From a virus: a DNA stretch of 64,000 bases. The notes beneath the pieces are model-generated. The model was not told the origin of the DNA. It did no database searches and worked only from the letters and a program-made list of their open reading frames with translations. Shown in pieces: positions 15,096 to 23,083 of the stretch. The stretch's first letter is position 1. The number at the start of each line of letters is the position of its first letter. The stretch is taken from IMG/VR virus record IMGVR_UViG_3300020220_004354, positions 1-64,000 of that record, one strand, 5' to 3'. Both the position numbers and the translations under genes were made by a program.

Positions 15096-16421
15096 ATGGC
15101 CGAACGTGCCAATAAGTTGACAGATCAGGAGTTGTATTCGCTAGCTTTAGCTAATAAAGGCAATCTAGCAGAAACCGCAAGACAGATGAACGTCTCGCGT
15201 GGTTGTGTGTTTTATAAACTAAAAGAGTCGGGACTTCTTGATCGATTGCGAAAAGACTTGCAGTCGGGCAACACTGTTTCGGCAAAAGAGAAAGTAAACA
15301 TCAAAGAAAAAGGTGCTGTCACTGAGATTGAATATTTTGGTGAACAGATTCACACCTACGAAGAATTGATTTTAAAATCCGGAATTGATCTCGCACTTTT
15401 TGAGATTGATCAAGTCATTACTAACGTCTGGGAACAAGCCGGAGGAAAATCAGACGGCGGTATCTACAAAACTGGCTTGCGGCAGATTAAAGTTCTTTTG
15501 CGTCGCAAGCGAGACGAAAAGATCGCGGTAGAGCGTTTGCTCGACAAGTTGTCTAAGCACGGACCGTTCTGCGCACGCATTAAGTATCCTAAAGGACGTT
15601 CATCCAAAACGCGGCGTGCTTTAGAAGTTTCTTTGATGGACCCGCACCTTGGCATGCTTTGTTTTAAGGGTGAAAGCGATCACTCTTGGGATTTATCGCA
15701 GTGTTCTAAGCTTTGTATGTGGACTGTCGATCGGTTGCTTGAACGTGCAGCTAGTTATGGTGATTTTGAAGAAATTGTCTTTCCATTTGGCAATGACTTT
15801 ATGCACCACGACAATCTAATGCACACGACAACGAAAGGAACACTACAGCCGGAAGGCGTGTCGTACTTTACGGTGTACGAGAAAGCTATTGAGCTTGGAA
15901 TCGCGATCGTGGAACGTCTTTCTGAGGTAGCTCCTGTTCGCGTAATTCAAATTAGCGGAAACCATGATCAGGTTTCTTCTTTTAGTTTAGGACATGTTTT
16001 GCGGGCATACTACCGACAGAACAGCAATGTCAGCGTGATTGTGGATTCGTCGCCGTACAAGTTTTGGCATTACGGGGTAAACTTGGTAGGTTTCGACCAT
16101 GGACATCACATTAAACCAATTCGCTTAGCCGGACTAATGGCTCACGAAGCTAAAAACCAATGGGCTAAGACTTGTTTTCGTGAATGGCACTTGGGTGACC
16201 AGCACCGTAAAGGTTCAGGTAGTCCGGTAATTATGGAGGAGCAAGGTGTCAGCGTAGAATACCTACCCTCACTGACGCCACCTAATGCCTGGCACAGAAT
16301 CAAAGCGTTTAACTGGCAACAGCGAGGCGCAATGGCTTTTGTTTGGGATCACAGTGAGGGACCTATTGCAAGAATGCAGGTGAACATCAACAGTTACACC
16401 GGGAGACCTCTCGGAAATTAA
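15096..16421 (+). CDS. Phage metallophosphoesterase with N-terminal HTH
   Basis: 441 aa. Residues 8-50 form a helix-turn-helix of resolvase style (GNLAETARQMNVSRGCVFYK). Residues 175-420 are a calcineurin-like phosphoesterase: MDPHLG (Asp182, His184), PFGNDFMHHDN (Asn233, Asp234), SGNHD (His290), GFDHGHH, all metal ligands in order. Phage proteins of this architecture are annotated as DNA-acting phosphoesterases, but their substrate is not firmly known. Ribosome-binding site GGAGG. It forms a plus-strand pair with the SprT-like gene 24 bp downstream; by eye the codon choice (more CTT, GCT, TTA) differs from its neighbours. Confidence 0.9.
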   Translation: MAERANKLTDQELYSLALANKGNLAETARQMNVSRGCVFYKLKESGLLDRLRKDLQSGNTVSAKEKVNIKEKGAVTEIEYFGEQIHTYEELILKSGIDLALFEIDQVITNVWEQAGGKSDGGIYKTGLRQIKVLLRRKRDEKIAVERLLDKLSKHGPFCARIKYPKGRSSKTRRALEVSLMDPHLGMLCFKGESDHSWDLSQCSKLCMWTVDRLLERAASYGDFEEIVFPFGNDFMHHDNLMHTTTKGTLQPEGVSYFTVYEKAIELGIAIVERLSEVAPVRVIQISGNHDQVSSFSLGHVLRAYYRQNSNVSVIVDSSPYKFWHYGVNLVGFDHGHHIKPIRLAGLMAHEAKNQWAKTCFREWHLGDQHRKGSGSPVIMEEQGVSVEYLPSLTPPNAWHRIKAFNWQQRGAMAFVWDHSEGPIARMQVNINSYTGRPLGN

Positions 16422-16445
16422 ACAAGCCATACCAAGGAGGGTACT

Positions 16446-16784
16446 ATGGCACGCAATATGCAAAACAATTTTAAAACACTTGCTCGAAAGTTGCGGCGTG
16501 AGTTTCCGTTGTCACGTCCTTTGCGAATTGTGTGTAAAAAACTGAATAAGCAAAAAATCTGTGGGAGTTGTATCACATATCTCGACAACGATGGATCTAT
16601 AATTCGTTTTGTTATTGAAGTAGATACACACTTGTCGGCATTGTCTGCGATTGACACGTTACTCCACGAGTACGCGCACGCACTCGATCAAGAGCTTAAC
16701 GGCGTAGCGGTTGAAGCGCATCGCGCAAGCTGGGGCGTTTGCTATGCGCAAATTTGGAGATTTTATGTGACACATTTCACTTGA
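16446..16784 (+). CDS. SprT-like zinc metalloprotease domain protein
   Basis: 112 aa. The zinc motif is HEYAHALD (His74, Glu75, His78), with a likely third ligand in EAHRASWG (His92), the spacing used by SprT/Spartan-type proteases. No C-terminal zinc ribbon, so this is the minimal catalytic domain. Cellular SprT-family members digest proteins crosslinked to DNA. Ribosome-binding site GGAGGG. Expressed with the metallophosphoesterase; a joint role in clearing DNA-bound protein or damaged ends is inference. Confidence 0.82.
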   Translation: MARNMQNNFKTLARKLRREFPLSRPLRIVCKKLNKQKICGSCITYLDNDGSIIRFVIEVDTHLSALSAIDTLLHEYAHALDQELNGVAVEAHRASWGVCYAQIWRFYVTHFT

Positions 16785-16811
16785 CCTTGTCACCATTTTT
16801 AGGGCACATAC

Positions 16812-17525
16812 TCACATGAGAATCCTGCCGCATCGTTTCGAAGCGACAATAGTCACACGCGGGCCAGGATCAACCATATGCCGATGTTCGTGTAAAATCT
16901 TGAATCGCAAATTATTAAGAACACGATGAATCTCAGCCAAATTAGGCCAAAAACTAGTACCACAAACTCCACTCAACGCATCATCCCAGTCACCATCAGG
17001 GAAATTTTTGCCATAATATATCTCATCATTGTACACTTCATATGATGGCGTCAAATGAGGACGGTCCTCGTCGCCAATATGGGTATCGAGGCAGATAGTA
17101 TGACATTTTGGCAACACATGGTATAAATGCTTGATCGGGAATGACAAATGATATAAAACCCCGATATGAACTAGAACGTCACAGTTAAATTCAAATGATT
17201 GAACATCGGATAAAACTACATCAACATTATTAATGCCCAACAATTTTAGCCTCAATAGGGCAAATGCGACATTGGTGGGGCGGGCATCGACGGCAATCAC
17301 ATGCCGAAACTTTCTGGATAGCGTGGCGGTATGCCAACCATGCCATGATCCGAATTCAACAGCAGTTAATTGATTGCATTCAATATTATCAAGGAGATAT
17401 CGAAGACGATGATCAGTAGGAAATTCTAAGCTACCGCCAAGTATCTGTAATGTCCGCTCCTTGATCGATTGCCTGAGTTGGTCGGCAGACGGTTCCCATC
17501 GTTCGTTTCGTTTGTGTTGGAGCAT
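16812..17525 (-). CDS. SAM-dependent methyltransferase, CmoB-like fold
   Basis: 237 aa from ATG 17525, which overlaps the TGA of the upstream gene (TGATG); a TTG one codon earlier is not preferred. Motif I is AVEFGSWHGWHTATLS, strand 2 HVIAVDARPTNVAF, then DVLVHIGVLYHLSFPIKHLY, a GVLYHxxxPxxHL element shared with CmoB-type (DUF1698) methyltransferases. The C-terminus returns VTIVASKR. An RNA or small-molecule substrate is possible. Convergent with the SprT-like gene. Confidence 0.85.
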   Translation of the reverse strand: MLQHKRNERWEPSADQLRQSIKERTLQILGGSLEFPTDHRLRYLLDNIECNQLTAVEFGSWHGWHTATLSRKFRHVIAVDARPTNVAFALLRLKLLGINNVDVVLSDVQSFEFNCDVLVHIGVLYHLSFPIKHLYHVLPKCHTICLDTHIGDEDRPHLTPSYEVYNDEIYYGKNFPDGDWDDALSGVCGTSFWPNLAEIHRVLNNLRFKILHEHRHMVDPGPRVTIVASKRCGRILM

Positions 17526-17716
17526 CAATTATCTATTGAATCGTAGTCAATCAACACGAATTCGCCTTTGATCCATCCACGAGCAACATGCATATTCATC
17601 GATTCAGCTAATTCTTCAGCACGAAGTTTAGTTTGCTGAAGAGCTAGCTTCAATGCAGCATTCCAACCATTACCGGTATAATATTTCCCGGTTAGATTAT
17701 CAAAAATTACATACAT
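17525..17716 (-). CDS. Small unknown protein
   Basis: 63 aa, one helical segment (GWNAALKLALQQTKLRAEEL) flanked by beta strands MYVIFDNLTGKYY and GEFVLIDYDSIDN. Shares its general plan with the 138-aa protein at 10677-11093. Good ribosome-binding site GGAGAGG. Coupled to the methyltransferase downstream. Divergent from purB with a 52-bp shared promoter region. Confidence 0.65.
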   Translation of the reverse strand: MYVIFDNLTGKYYTGNGWNAALKLALQQTKLRAEELAESMNMHVARGWIKGEFVLIDYDSIDN

Positions 17717-17768
17717 TCAACTGACCTCTCCAAAGTTTTAAAGCTAGAAAAAGTTATCGGAGAAGAAA

Positions 17769-18818
17769 ATGTTACCACGATACGATCACCCAAAAATCTC
17801 AGAAATTTGGTCCATTGGCAATAAATACCTTGTATGGACGCAAATTGAATTATCATTTCTGTCAGAACTAAAAGCCGTCTCCATTCTCGCCCCTGATCAT
17901 TTCGAGTCATCGTGGATCGATGACATCCAATCGAGAGAAATGCAAACGAAACACGATGTAGTCGCATTCGTTGAGTGGCTCGAATCGAAAGTACACGAAA
18001 CTGATCCATTATTCAGCCGATTCGTGCATTATGGTTTGACTTCATCGGACATTGTTGACACCGCTTTTTCTATGATGATCCGTGCCAGCAATGAAGTTAT
18101 CACTGATCTCTTGCGAGCACTCGTATCTATACTCAAGCAGAAAATCTCTGAGTGTGATGGAATTATGATCGTGGGACGAACTCATGGGCAGGCCGCAGAA
18201 CTAATGCCACTCAGCCAAAAGTTCGATACATATTTGCACACAATTCTCAGGTACGGAACATTCAAATGTGCTTATTACGGACGATTGGCGGATAGTGTAG
18301 GATCACTAAAGTATGTCAATCGTGCTGTCGTTATAAACACGCTGTCTAAACTGAATCTCGTCGAAGGCTTGTATGATGGGCAGATCATCCACCGTGGCAT
18401 CTATGCAGAACGCATGAATGAATGGGCATTATTGGCAAGTGCAATCGCGAAAATTGCAACCGATATTCGGCTATTATCACAAAGCGGAATAGAAGAAATG
18501 GCAGAAGGATTTGAAGAAAACCAAGTCGGATCATCCAGCATGCCGCACAAGCGAAATCCTATACAATGTGAGAATATTTGTGGTCTAGCCAGAGTAATTA
18601 GAGGATATCAAACCACAGTAATGCAGAATATTGAACTGTGGAACGAGCTAGATATCAGCCATTCAAGTGCCGAAAGGATCGTTTTTCCAGACGCGGCAGT
18701 ATTATTGGGATTTATGATTGAACGAATGACAAATATTATCACAAATCTGAGAATCGACAAAGACAAGATCGCTCGAAATACACAAACGCCCGGATTATCC
18801 GTGATAAATCATATGTAA
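17769..18818 (+). CDS. purB: Adenylosuccinate lyase, C-terminally truncated
   Basis: 349 aa against about 430 in cellular PurB. Catalytic regions are intact: TKHDVVAF (His62), TSSDIVDT, GRTHGQ (His139, general acid), SVGSLKYVN, and the fumarase-superfamily loop GSSSMPHKRNP at 254-264 holding the catalytic serine. The last 80 residues (ADSL_C domain) are absent; the frame ends in VINHM and overlaps the convergent GNAT gene by 24 nt. It would split succinyl-AMP or SAICAR. As ADSL_C closes over the active site, activity is uncertain. Ribosome-binding site GGAGAAG. Phage PurB is unusual. Confidence 0.9.
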   Translation: MLPRYDHPKISEIWSIGNKYLVWTQIELSFLSELKAVSILAPDHFESSWIDDIQSREMQTKHDVVAFVEWLESKVHETDPLFSRFVHYGLTSSDIVDTAFSMMIRASNEVITDLLRALVSILKQKISECDGIMIVGRTHGQAAELMPLSQKFDTYLHTILRYGTFKCAYYGRLADSVGSLKYVNRAVVINTLSKLNLVEGLYDGQIIHRGIYAERMNEWALLASAIAKIATDIRLLSQSGIEEMAEGFEENQVGSSSMPHKRNPIQCENICGLARVIRGYQTTVMQNIELWNELDISHSSAERIVFPDAAVLLGFMIERMTNIITNLRIDKDKIARNTQTPGLSVINHM

Positions 18819-19280
18819 ACTATCTTGAGACCATCCACGTCCTTCCGGTTCAAATCCGTAACGTCGTTCCAGATAACCGGCTAATTTCGGATTCACAACA
18901 TACACACGGATGTAGGCATTTCCAAATTCAGATTTCAGTGAGCGGTAGTGGTCTAAAGCAGCATCAATAAGTTTTGGCCCAATCCGAGCAGACGCCATGC
19001 CCATAGCTCGCGATTTTGGATCAACTGCAACGTCAAAATCGAAGCGGTATACATCCTCTCCGTATTCTTGACTTGCTTCATCGTCACGTTCGAACGCTGA
19101 CCAAACCGCCCCGACAACTTCGCCACCTACTTGTGCGACTAGTGTTAACTCTTTATTCCGAGATATTCTAATTCCCGAATTGCTAGCAATACGGTCTGCC
19201 TGATCAGCAGCCTCCCAATCTTCGGGATCTGCCGCATTAATCTCAGGTTCTACGAATTCGAGTATAGTGCGAAGTTTCAT
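18795..19280 (-). CDS. GNAT acetyltransferase with capsid-targeting N-terminus
   Basis: 161 aa. GNAT pattern: TLVAQVGGEVVGAVWSAF, strand 4 YRFDFDVAVDPKSRAMGMAS (acetyl-CoA loop region), LIDAALDHYRSLKSE, and AYIRVYVVNPKLAGYLERRY ending in GFEPEGRGW. The N-terminus MKLRTILE ends in an (I/L)xE gp21-type cut site; residues 9-45 are an acidic linker. Only seven bases separate the ATG from a 29-bp hairpin and no Shine-Dalgarno is visible, so translation may depend on hairpin processing. Only general fold similarity to the GNAT at 12256. Confidence 0.82.
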   Translation of the reverse strand: MKLRTILEFVEPEINAADPEDWEAADQADRIASNSGIRISRNKELTLVAQVGGEVVGAVWSAFERDDEASQEYGEDVYRFDFDVAVDPKSRAMGMASARIGPKLIDAALDHYRSLKSEFGNAYIRVYVVNPKLAGYLERRYGFEPEGRGWSQDSLHMIYHG

Positions 19281-19285
19281 GCACT

Positions 19286-19355
19286 ATATTTTAATGAGCC
19301 GACATAGAAGAAGGTCGTGAAAGCGGCCTTCTTCTATGTCGGCTCATTAAAATAT
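19286..19355. repeat. 29-bp perfect inverted repeat (long hairpin)
   Basis: Arms 19286-19314 and 19327-19355 are exact reverse complements (29 of 29), with a 12-nt centre that pairs three more positions. One arm encodes the last residues and TAG of the nuclease gene (19334); the other sits in the leader of the GNAT gene. In the minus-strand mRNA this makes a hairpin directly before the GNAT start. It is not followed by a T-run, so an RNase III type processing site or a translation block fits better than a simple terminator. Confidence 0.9.
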
Positions 19356-20233
19356 TGCTGGCCACGCTTTAACAACTTCGCCGCTTTCAATAACAATTTT
19401 TTGCGAGATTGCGGCGACAGAATTCGAAGAATATCATCATCGAATTGATCCAGAGATTTAGCCACTCGCAAGGCTTTCTTGTCGCCCTCTGGATCGCCTA
19501 GACGCCCTTCTGCCCGCATTTTAAGCAGCCACGTTTCAAGACGTTCTCGCAAATCGATTACATTGTAAAGATTGTGTTGATATTCGGCAGGGAGATGTAG
19601 AATAAATCCATTGAATAATCGCTCATCGGTATTTCGTTCGATAATCAAGCGATATAGGCTCAACTGAATACTATATTTAATTTCTTCACAACATGGAAGA
19701 TCATCAAATGGCGGAAGCATCGTTTCACGAGCATACTTCCGAACCATGAATTTCCCAGTCTTCCAGTCGAACAAGCATCGCTTTTCTTCGGATTCAATAA
19801 CGATCCGTAAAATAGCATCCACTCGCCCAGCAACACCTAATTCAGCATCACCAACAGTCCACTCCTTACGATCAAATTTCGCTGACAATCTGGAGCACAT
19901 ACGCCCCCAGGCGATGTCAAATTGTTTCATTTCATGTAAATGGTCGTTGACAGAAAGCAATAAACGCGGATCACGTCCTTCAAGAACATTCTCGATATAA
20001 TTGTGGACCCGCGTACCTTTGTCTAATCCAATATCACGCTTCGAATCCCATTCGGCTTGGATATCCGCTTTCGATCTTCCAGATGTGGCGGCTTTTGTTT
20101 CCAACATTTCGTCACTACGGAATTCTGGAGTCAACCATTTCACAATGGACGTAACAGGAATCAGAGCCTGATTACCAAGCCTATAGGTATGCGATTGTGC
20201 GTCGAACGTAATATCATCAAAATTGGTAGCCAT
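19334..20233 (-). CDS. PD-(D/E)XK nuclease, RecB/Cas4-like
   Basis: 299 aa. Family motifs in order: GTRVHNYIE (His77), ELGVAGRVDAI (Glu131, Asp139), CLFDWKTGK (Asp156, Lys158) and SIQLSLYRLI (Gln190, Tyr194). This is the arrangement of RecB-type and phage exonucleases that bind one or two metal ions. No 4Fe-4S cysteines of Cas4 are visible. The C-terminal 90 residues are helical and basic. Likely roles are recombination or host-DNA degradation. It is upstream of the GNAT gene and linked to it by the hairpin. Confidence 0.87.
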   Translation of the reverse strand: MATNFDDITFDAQSHTYRLGNQALIPVTSIVKWLTPEFRSDEMLETKAATSGRSKADIQAEWDSKRDIGLDKGTRVHNYIENVLEGRDPRLLLSVNDHLHEMKQFDIAWGRMCSRLSAKFDRKEWTVGDAELGVAGRVDAILRIVIESEEKRCLFDWKTGKFMVRKYARETMLPPFDDLPCCEEIKYSIQLSLYRLIIERNTDERLFNGFILHLPAEYQHNLYNVIDLRERLETWLLKMRAEGRLGDPEGDKKALRVAKSLDQFDDDILRILSPQSRKKLLLKAAKLLKRGQQYFNEPT

Positions 20234-20246
20234 AGTACCTTATATA

Positions 20247-20744
20247 TCAATTCATATTCGGGTCGAAGATCAGCCCACGTTCTTCGAATTTCTGTTTCAT
20301 CTCAGCTTCGGTTAGTCCCCAGAAGATAATGACTTCAATAGAAGTCGTACTACCCTCAACGGAACGTGATCGAAAAGTGAGAAATACCTTATCTCGAAGC
20401 TTTTGGTAAGATATATCATCGAGTATGATTACATACAGAATCCGCCCATCAGATTTACTCAAAACAGCGACATAGAAACTATTATCAATGTACATGACTG
20501 GAACAGATGCATCCGTCATAACAGGGACACGTGATAGTATTGTGTCTAATTCATTCTGAATTGCTTCTCGATCTTTCACAGCGAGAATGACGAAATCACA
20601 CCCAGGTGGGGGAAGTTTAACACGGTCATTAGCAACAGCGATGGGGCGGGATTTCCGCAATTCAACAAGATTGTCTTCAGAAAGACCAAATCCTACTACA
20701 TATGCTTCACGTTCTTGCTTATATCCGGCAGATACTGTTATCAT
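20247..20744 (-). CDS. Unknown protein
   Basis: 165 aa from ATG 20744 (MITVSAGYKQEREAYVVGFG), preferred because the longer frame upstream is the antisense shadow of the repeats at 20930-21010. Mixed alpha/beta: GCDFVILAVKDREAIQNELD, VPVMYIDNSFYVAVLSKSDG, RILYVIILDDISYQKLRDKV, then IIFWGLTEAEMKQKFEERGL. No membrane segment and no family recognised. It stops 14 bp before the nuclease start, so the two are probably one operon. Confidence 0.7.
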   Translation of the reverse strand: MITVSAGYKQEREAYVVGFGLSEDNLVELRKSRPIAVANDRVKLPPPGCDFVILAVKDREAIQNELDTILSRVPVMTDASVPVMYIDNSFYVAVLSKSDGRILYVIILDDISYQKLRDKVFLTFRSRSVEGSTTSIEVIIFWGLTEAEMKQKFEERGLIFDPNMN

Positions 20745-20818
20745 AACTTGATCCGTGTGGCACTCGATTGGACTCTCGCATGATTTTAAATACTTCCAAA
20801 CGATGCCTAAATACAGTA

Positions 20819-20843
20819 AGACCCGGCATTTTAGGCCGGGTCT
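20819..20843 (-). terminator. Terminator hairpin after secreted repeat protein
   Basis: Stem AGACCCGGC/GCCGGGTCT, 9 bp, seven-base A/T loop. On the minus strand it follows the stop of the 120-aa secreted protein by 38 bp and is followed by TTACTGTATTT, a weak U-tract. Confidence 0.75.
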
Positions 20844-20880
20844 CACGTCAGTGCTGTCACTCTTCACGTCGGACGAAGGC

Positions 20881-21243
20881 TTAAAAGCCTCTGATGACCG
20901 ATCGTTGGCGAATGACTCGCCGTGTAACCACCGGAGCCGCGACGAATCGCTGTTGAACGAAAACCGGAGCCGCGACGAATCGCTGTTGAACGAAAACCGG
21001 AGCCGCGACGATTTTATGCTGGACCATCGGAGCCGCGAGATATTGCTGTTGAACCACCGGAGCAGCAACGAATACCTGTGACACGAATGATCGCATCACA
21101 AACGGGCTTGCCACAAATTGCTGCTGCACAACAACTGGTGAAGTGCACCCACCGGTCACAAACTGAACGTCGCTCGCGGTTGCAATACCCGCAAGGCTAG
21201 CACAGCCCACTAGGGCTAACAGTGCTACAAGCCAATTCTTCAT
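20881..21243 (-). CDS. Secreted Val/Gln/Ala repeat protein
   Basis: 120 aa. A signal peptide is clear: MKNWLVALLALVGC with a lipobox-like LVGC, or signal peptidase I cleavage after SLAGIATA. The mature part is built of repeats of the type VAAPVFVQQRF and VVQQQYL, with 10-11-residue periodicity and a basic end TRRVIRQRSVIRGF; the repeat DNA is nearly exact at 20930-21010. VVQQQ/AAPVV proteins of this kind are frequent in planctomycetes, which suggests the host or a gene taken from it. Ribosome-binding site GGAG; flanked by its own terminator, so an independent unit. Confidence 0.8.
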   Translation of the reverse strand: MKNWLVALLALVGCASLAGIATASDVQFVTGGCTSPVVVQQQFVASPFVMRSFVSQVFVAAPVVQQQYLAAPMVQHKIVAAPVFVQQRFVAAPVFVQQRFVAAPVVTRRVIRQRSVIRGF

Positions 21244-21362
21244 GCATCATCTCCATACGGGTAACAGGTCGTATTTTCAGGATGTCACGCAACATCCAAG
21301 ATAAATTTGCGTGAATAATTCTCAAGGGAATTGCCCCTCGCTTTTCAATACATATAAACGAA

Positions 21363-21392
21363 AGTGGCCCGGTTGTTGTCAACCGGGCCACT
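21363..21392 (-). terminator. Terminator after major capsid gene
   Basis: 13-bp perfect stem AGTGGCCCGGTTG/CAACCGGGCCACT with a TTGT loop, 29 bp after the capsid stop on the minus strand and followed by TTTCGTTT. Intrinsic terminator closing the head-gene transcript. Confidence 0.85.
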
Positions 21393-21420
21393 CGAATTGA
21401 TGCGGATCGAATGGTCTCGA

Positions 21421-23040
21421 TTAGAGGTTAGAGACCGTGATGGTTGCGTAGTACAGACCACCGTCTTCGATGAGCTTCTTGCCGTATCGGGTCATGATAC
21501 CCTTGTTCGGCGTGAAGCTGTTTGGATCGAGAACGGTCGGCGTGCTGAGCAACGGAATGTATGGGGCGTAGAAGTAGCCCGCATCCAGAACGCTGCTGCC
21601 CTTAAATCCGAGCAGGATCTTGCAATTCGGGAAGAGCGGATCTTTGTAAATCCGCATCTTGCCTTGGATCGTGCCGACGTTCATGATGCCGACATCCACA
21701 CCTTCTGTAGTGAAGGCGTCCGATGCACGGAAGTCATTCAACTGCTCGAACTTCGAGCAGATGTCAGCACTCATCACCATCCAGTTCGCCGGACCACGGA
21801 GAGTGGTGCGGTGGATGATGTTGGCGACTTCGAGCGTCTTGTACATCAACGCGATGTTGCGGTCTGTGAAGTTGACCGATGCACCGGCTGCCGTCGCGAA
21901 GTTGTGATCAGCACGAATCGAGGCGGAAATGATCAAGTCGTTGATGATTTCGCGGTCGATTTCGGCGACCATTTCGTCGGCCATCAAGTCCGTCAAGGTG
22001 CTCTCGGCATCGATGTTGTGCACCGACTTCAGGTCTTGAGCGGCTTCCAGCGACCAAGAGGTCTTCAGCTTGCGGGTGATAGCAGCGACCGAATCGCTGT
22101 CGATGCTCAACGTAACTTCCGGCTGGAACGGGTTGGCTTCGAGATCGTACTCGTAGTTCACCCGTGCGACAGCTCCACCCGGGAAAACACCGGCACTCAG
22201 AGTGATCTGAACTGCACCGGTTGTGTGGTTGAAGGTTGTCGCACCAGCAGTAACCGTATCAACAGAGATGTTAGCGGTGAACTCAGTGCAGTCACCAACC
22301 AACACGGTATCGGGACTGCCGTCCGCATCGAAGGTAACTCGCAAGCAAGGCACTGCGTCATCGCAGTTCGGGCCTGCATCGGCTTCGCTGGCGAATGCTT
22401 CGACCACGACCGTTCCAGCGAGAACCGGGCGATGGGCCAGAGTCGCTGAAATCACTGTGCCACCGACAATCGTCGCGTCTTCGCCACGAACTTCTTGCGA
22501 AGAGTAATACGGGTCAAGTGCCCAACCGTTCTGACGGGCAGAGCCTTGAGCGGTGTTCTGACGCATGATCTGCGTTCCGGCAACCGTCTGTCCCTTCGTG
22601 AGAGCGTAACGATATCGGATGTAGAAGATCAAGCTGGCTGGCTGGCTCATCGGTTGAACGCCGACGAGATTGTCAGCAATCAACTTCGGATAGGACTTCC
22701 GGATGAGCGGAAGAGCGAACCGAGTAAAATCGGCGATGTTCGCGGTTGTCGTCTGGTCTTCGAAGATGACCGAGCGATTTTCCGGATTGTTGTGCTTGTA
22801 CTGGTTTTCGAGAATTGCCGCCATCAAGCCGAATTTCTGCGGCGTGACTTCACGGCACTTGCTGAGCACCGGGGACCACTTCTTGACGAGTGCATTCTTC
22901 TTGGACTCGTGAAAAACTGATGCCTTGTGCAAATCGGTTTCTTCCGTAATTGGACGGCGACCGGCTCCCGCACCTTCAACCAGATGACGGCGGCGAGCGT
23001 TGCCAGACACCGCAGTACGGCTGCTTCGCGTTGGTAACAT
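21421..23040 (-). CDS. Major capsid protein, T4 gp23-like
   Basis: 539 aa. HK97-fold T4-type features: FALPLIRKSYPKLIADNLVG then VQPMSQPASLIFYIRYRYAL, the conserved gp23 P-domain start; EVTLSIDSDSVAAITRKLKT; ADEMVAEIDREIINDLI; NWMVMSADICSKFEQL; and KDPLFPNCKILLGFKGSS. Residues 1-40 are an Arg-rich propeptide with candidate gp21 cut sites HLVE and PITE (near residues 22 and 34). A cysteine-bearing insertion around residues 215-300 corresponds to the position of an external insertion domain. Ribosome-binding site AAGGAG. Last gene of the head cluster. Confidence 0.96.
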   Translation of the reverse strand: MLPTRSSRTAVSGNARRRHLVEGAGAGRRPITEETDLHKASVFHESKKNALVKKWSPVLSKCREVTPQKFGLMAAILENQYKHNNPENRSVIFEDQTTTANIADFTRFALPLIRKSYPKLIADNLVGVQPMSQPASLIFYIRYRYALTKGQTVAGTQIMRQNTAQGSARQNGWALDPYYSSQEVRGEDATIVGGTVISATLAHRPVLAGTVVVEAFASEADAGPNCDDAVPCLRVTFDADGSPDTVLVGDCTEFTANISVDTVTAGATTFNHTTGAVQITLSAGVFPGGAVARVNYEYDLEANPFQPEVTLSIDSDSVAAITRKLKTSWSLEAAQDLKSVHNIDAESTLTDLMADEMVAEIDREIINDLIISASIRADHNFATAAGASVNFTDRNIALMYKTLEVANIIHRTTLRGPANWMVMSADICSKFEQLNDFRASDAFTTEGVDVGIMNVGTIQGKMRIYKDPLFPNCKILLGFKGSSVLDAGYFYAPYIPLLSTPTVLDPNSFTPNKGIMTRYGKKLIEDGGLYYATITVSNL

Positions 23041-23083
23041 ATGCTAAAACTCCTTATTGGTTAGTATTCGATTCAGGTACAGG

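Noticed and set aside
21364-22449. 361-residue plus-strand frame
   Set aside because: Antisense to the major capsid gene and starts in its terminator; composition is a shadow of well-supported coding.
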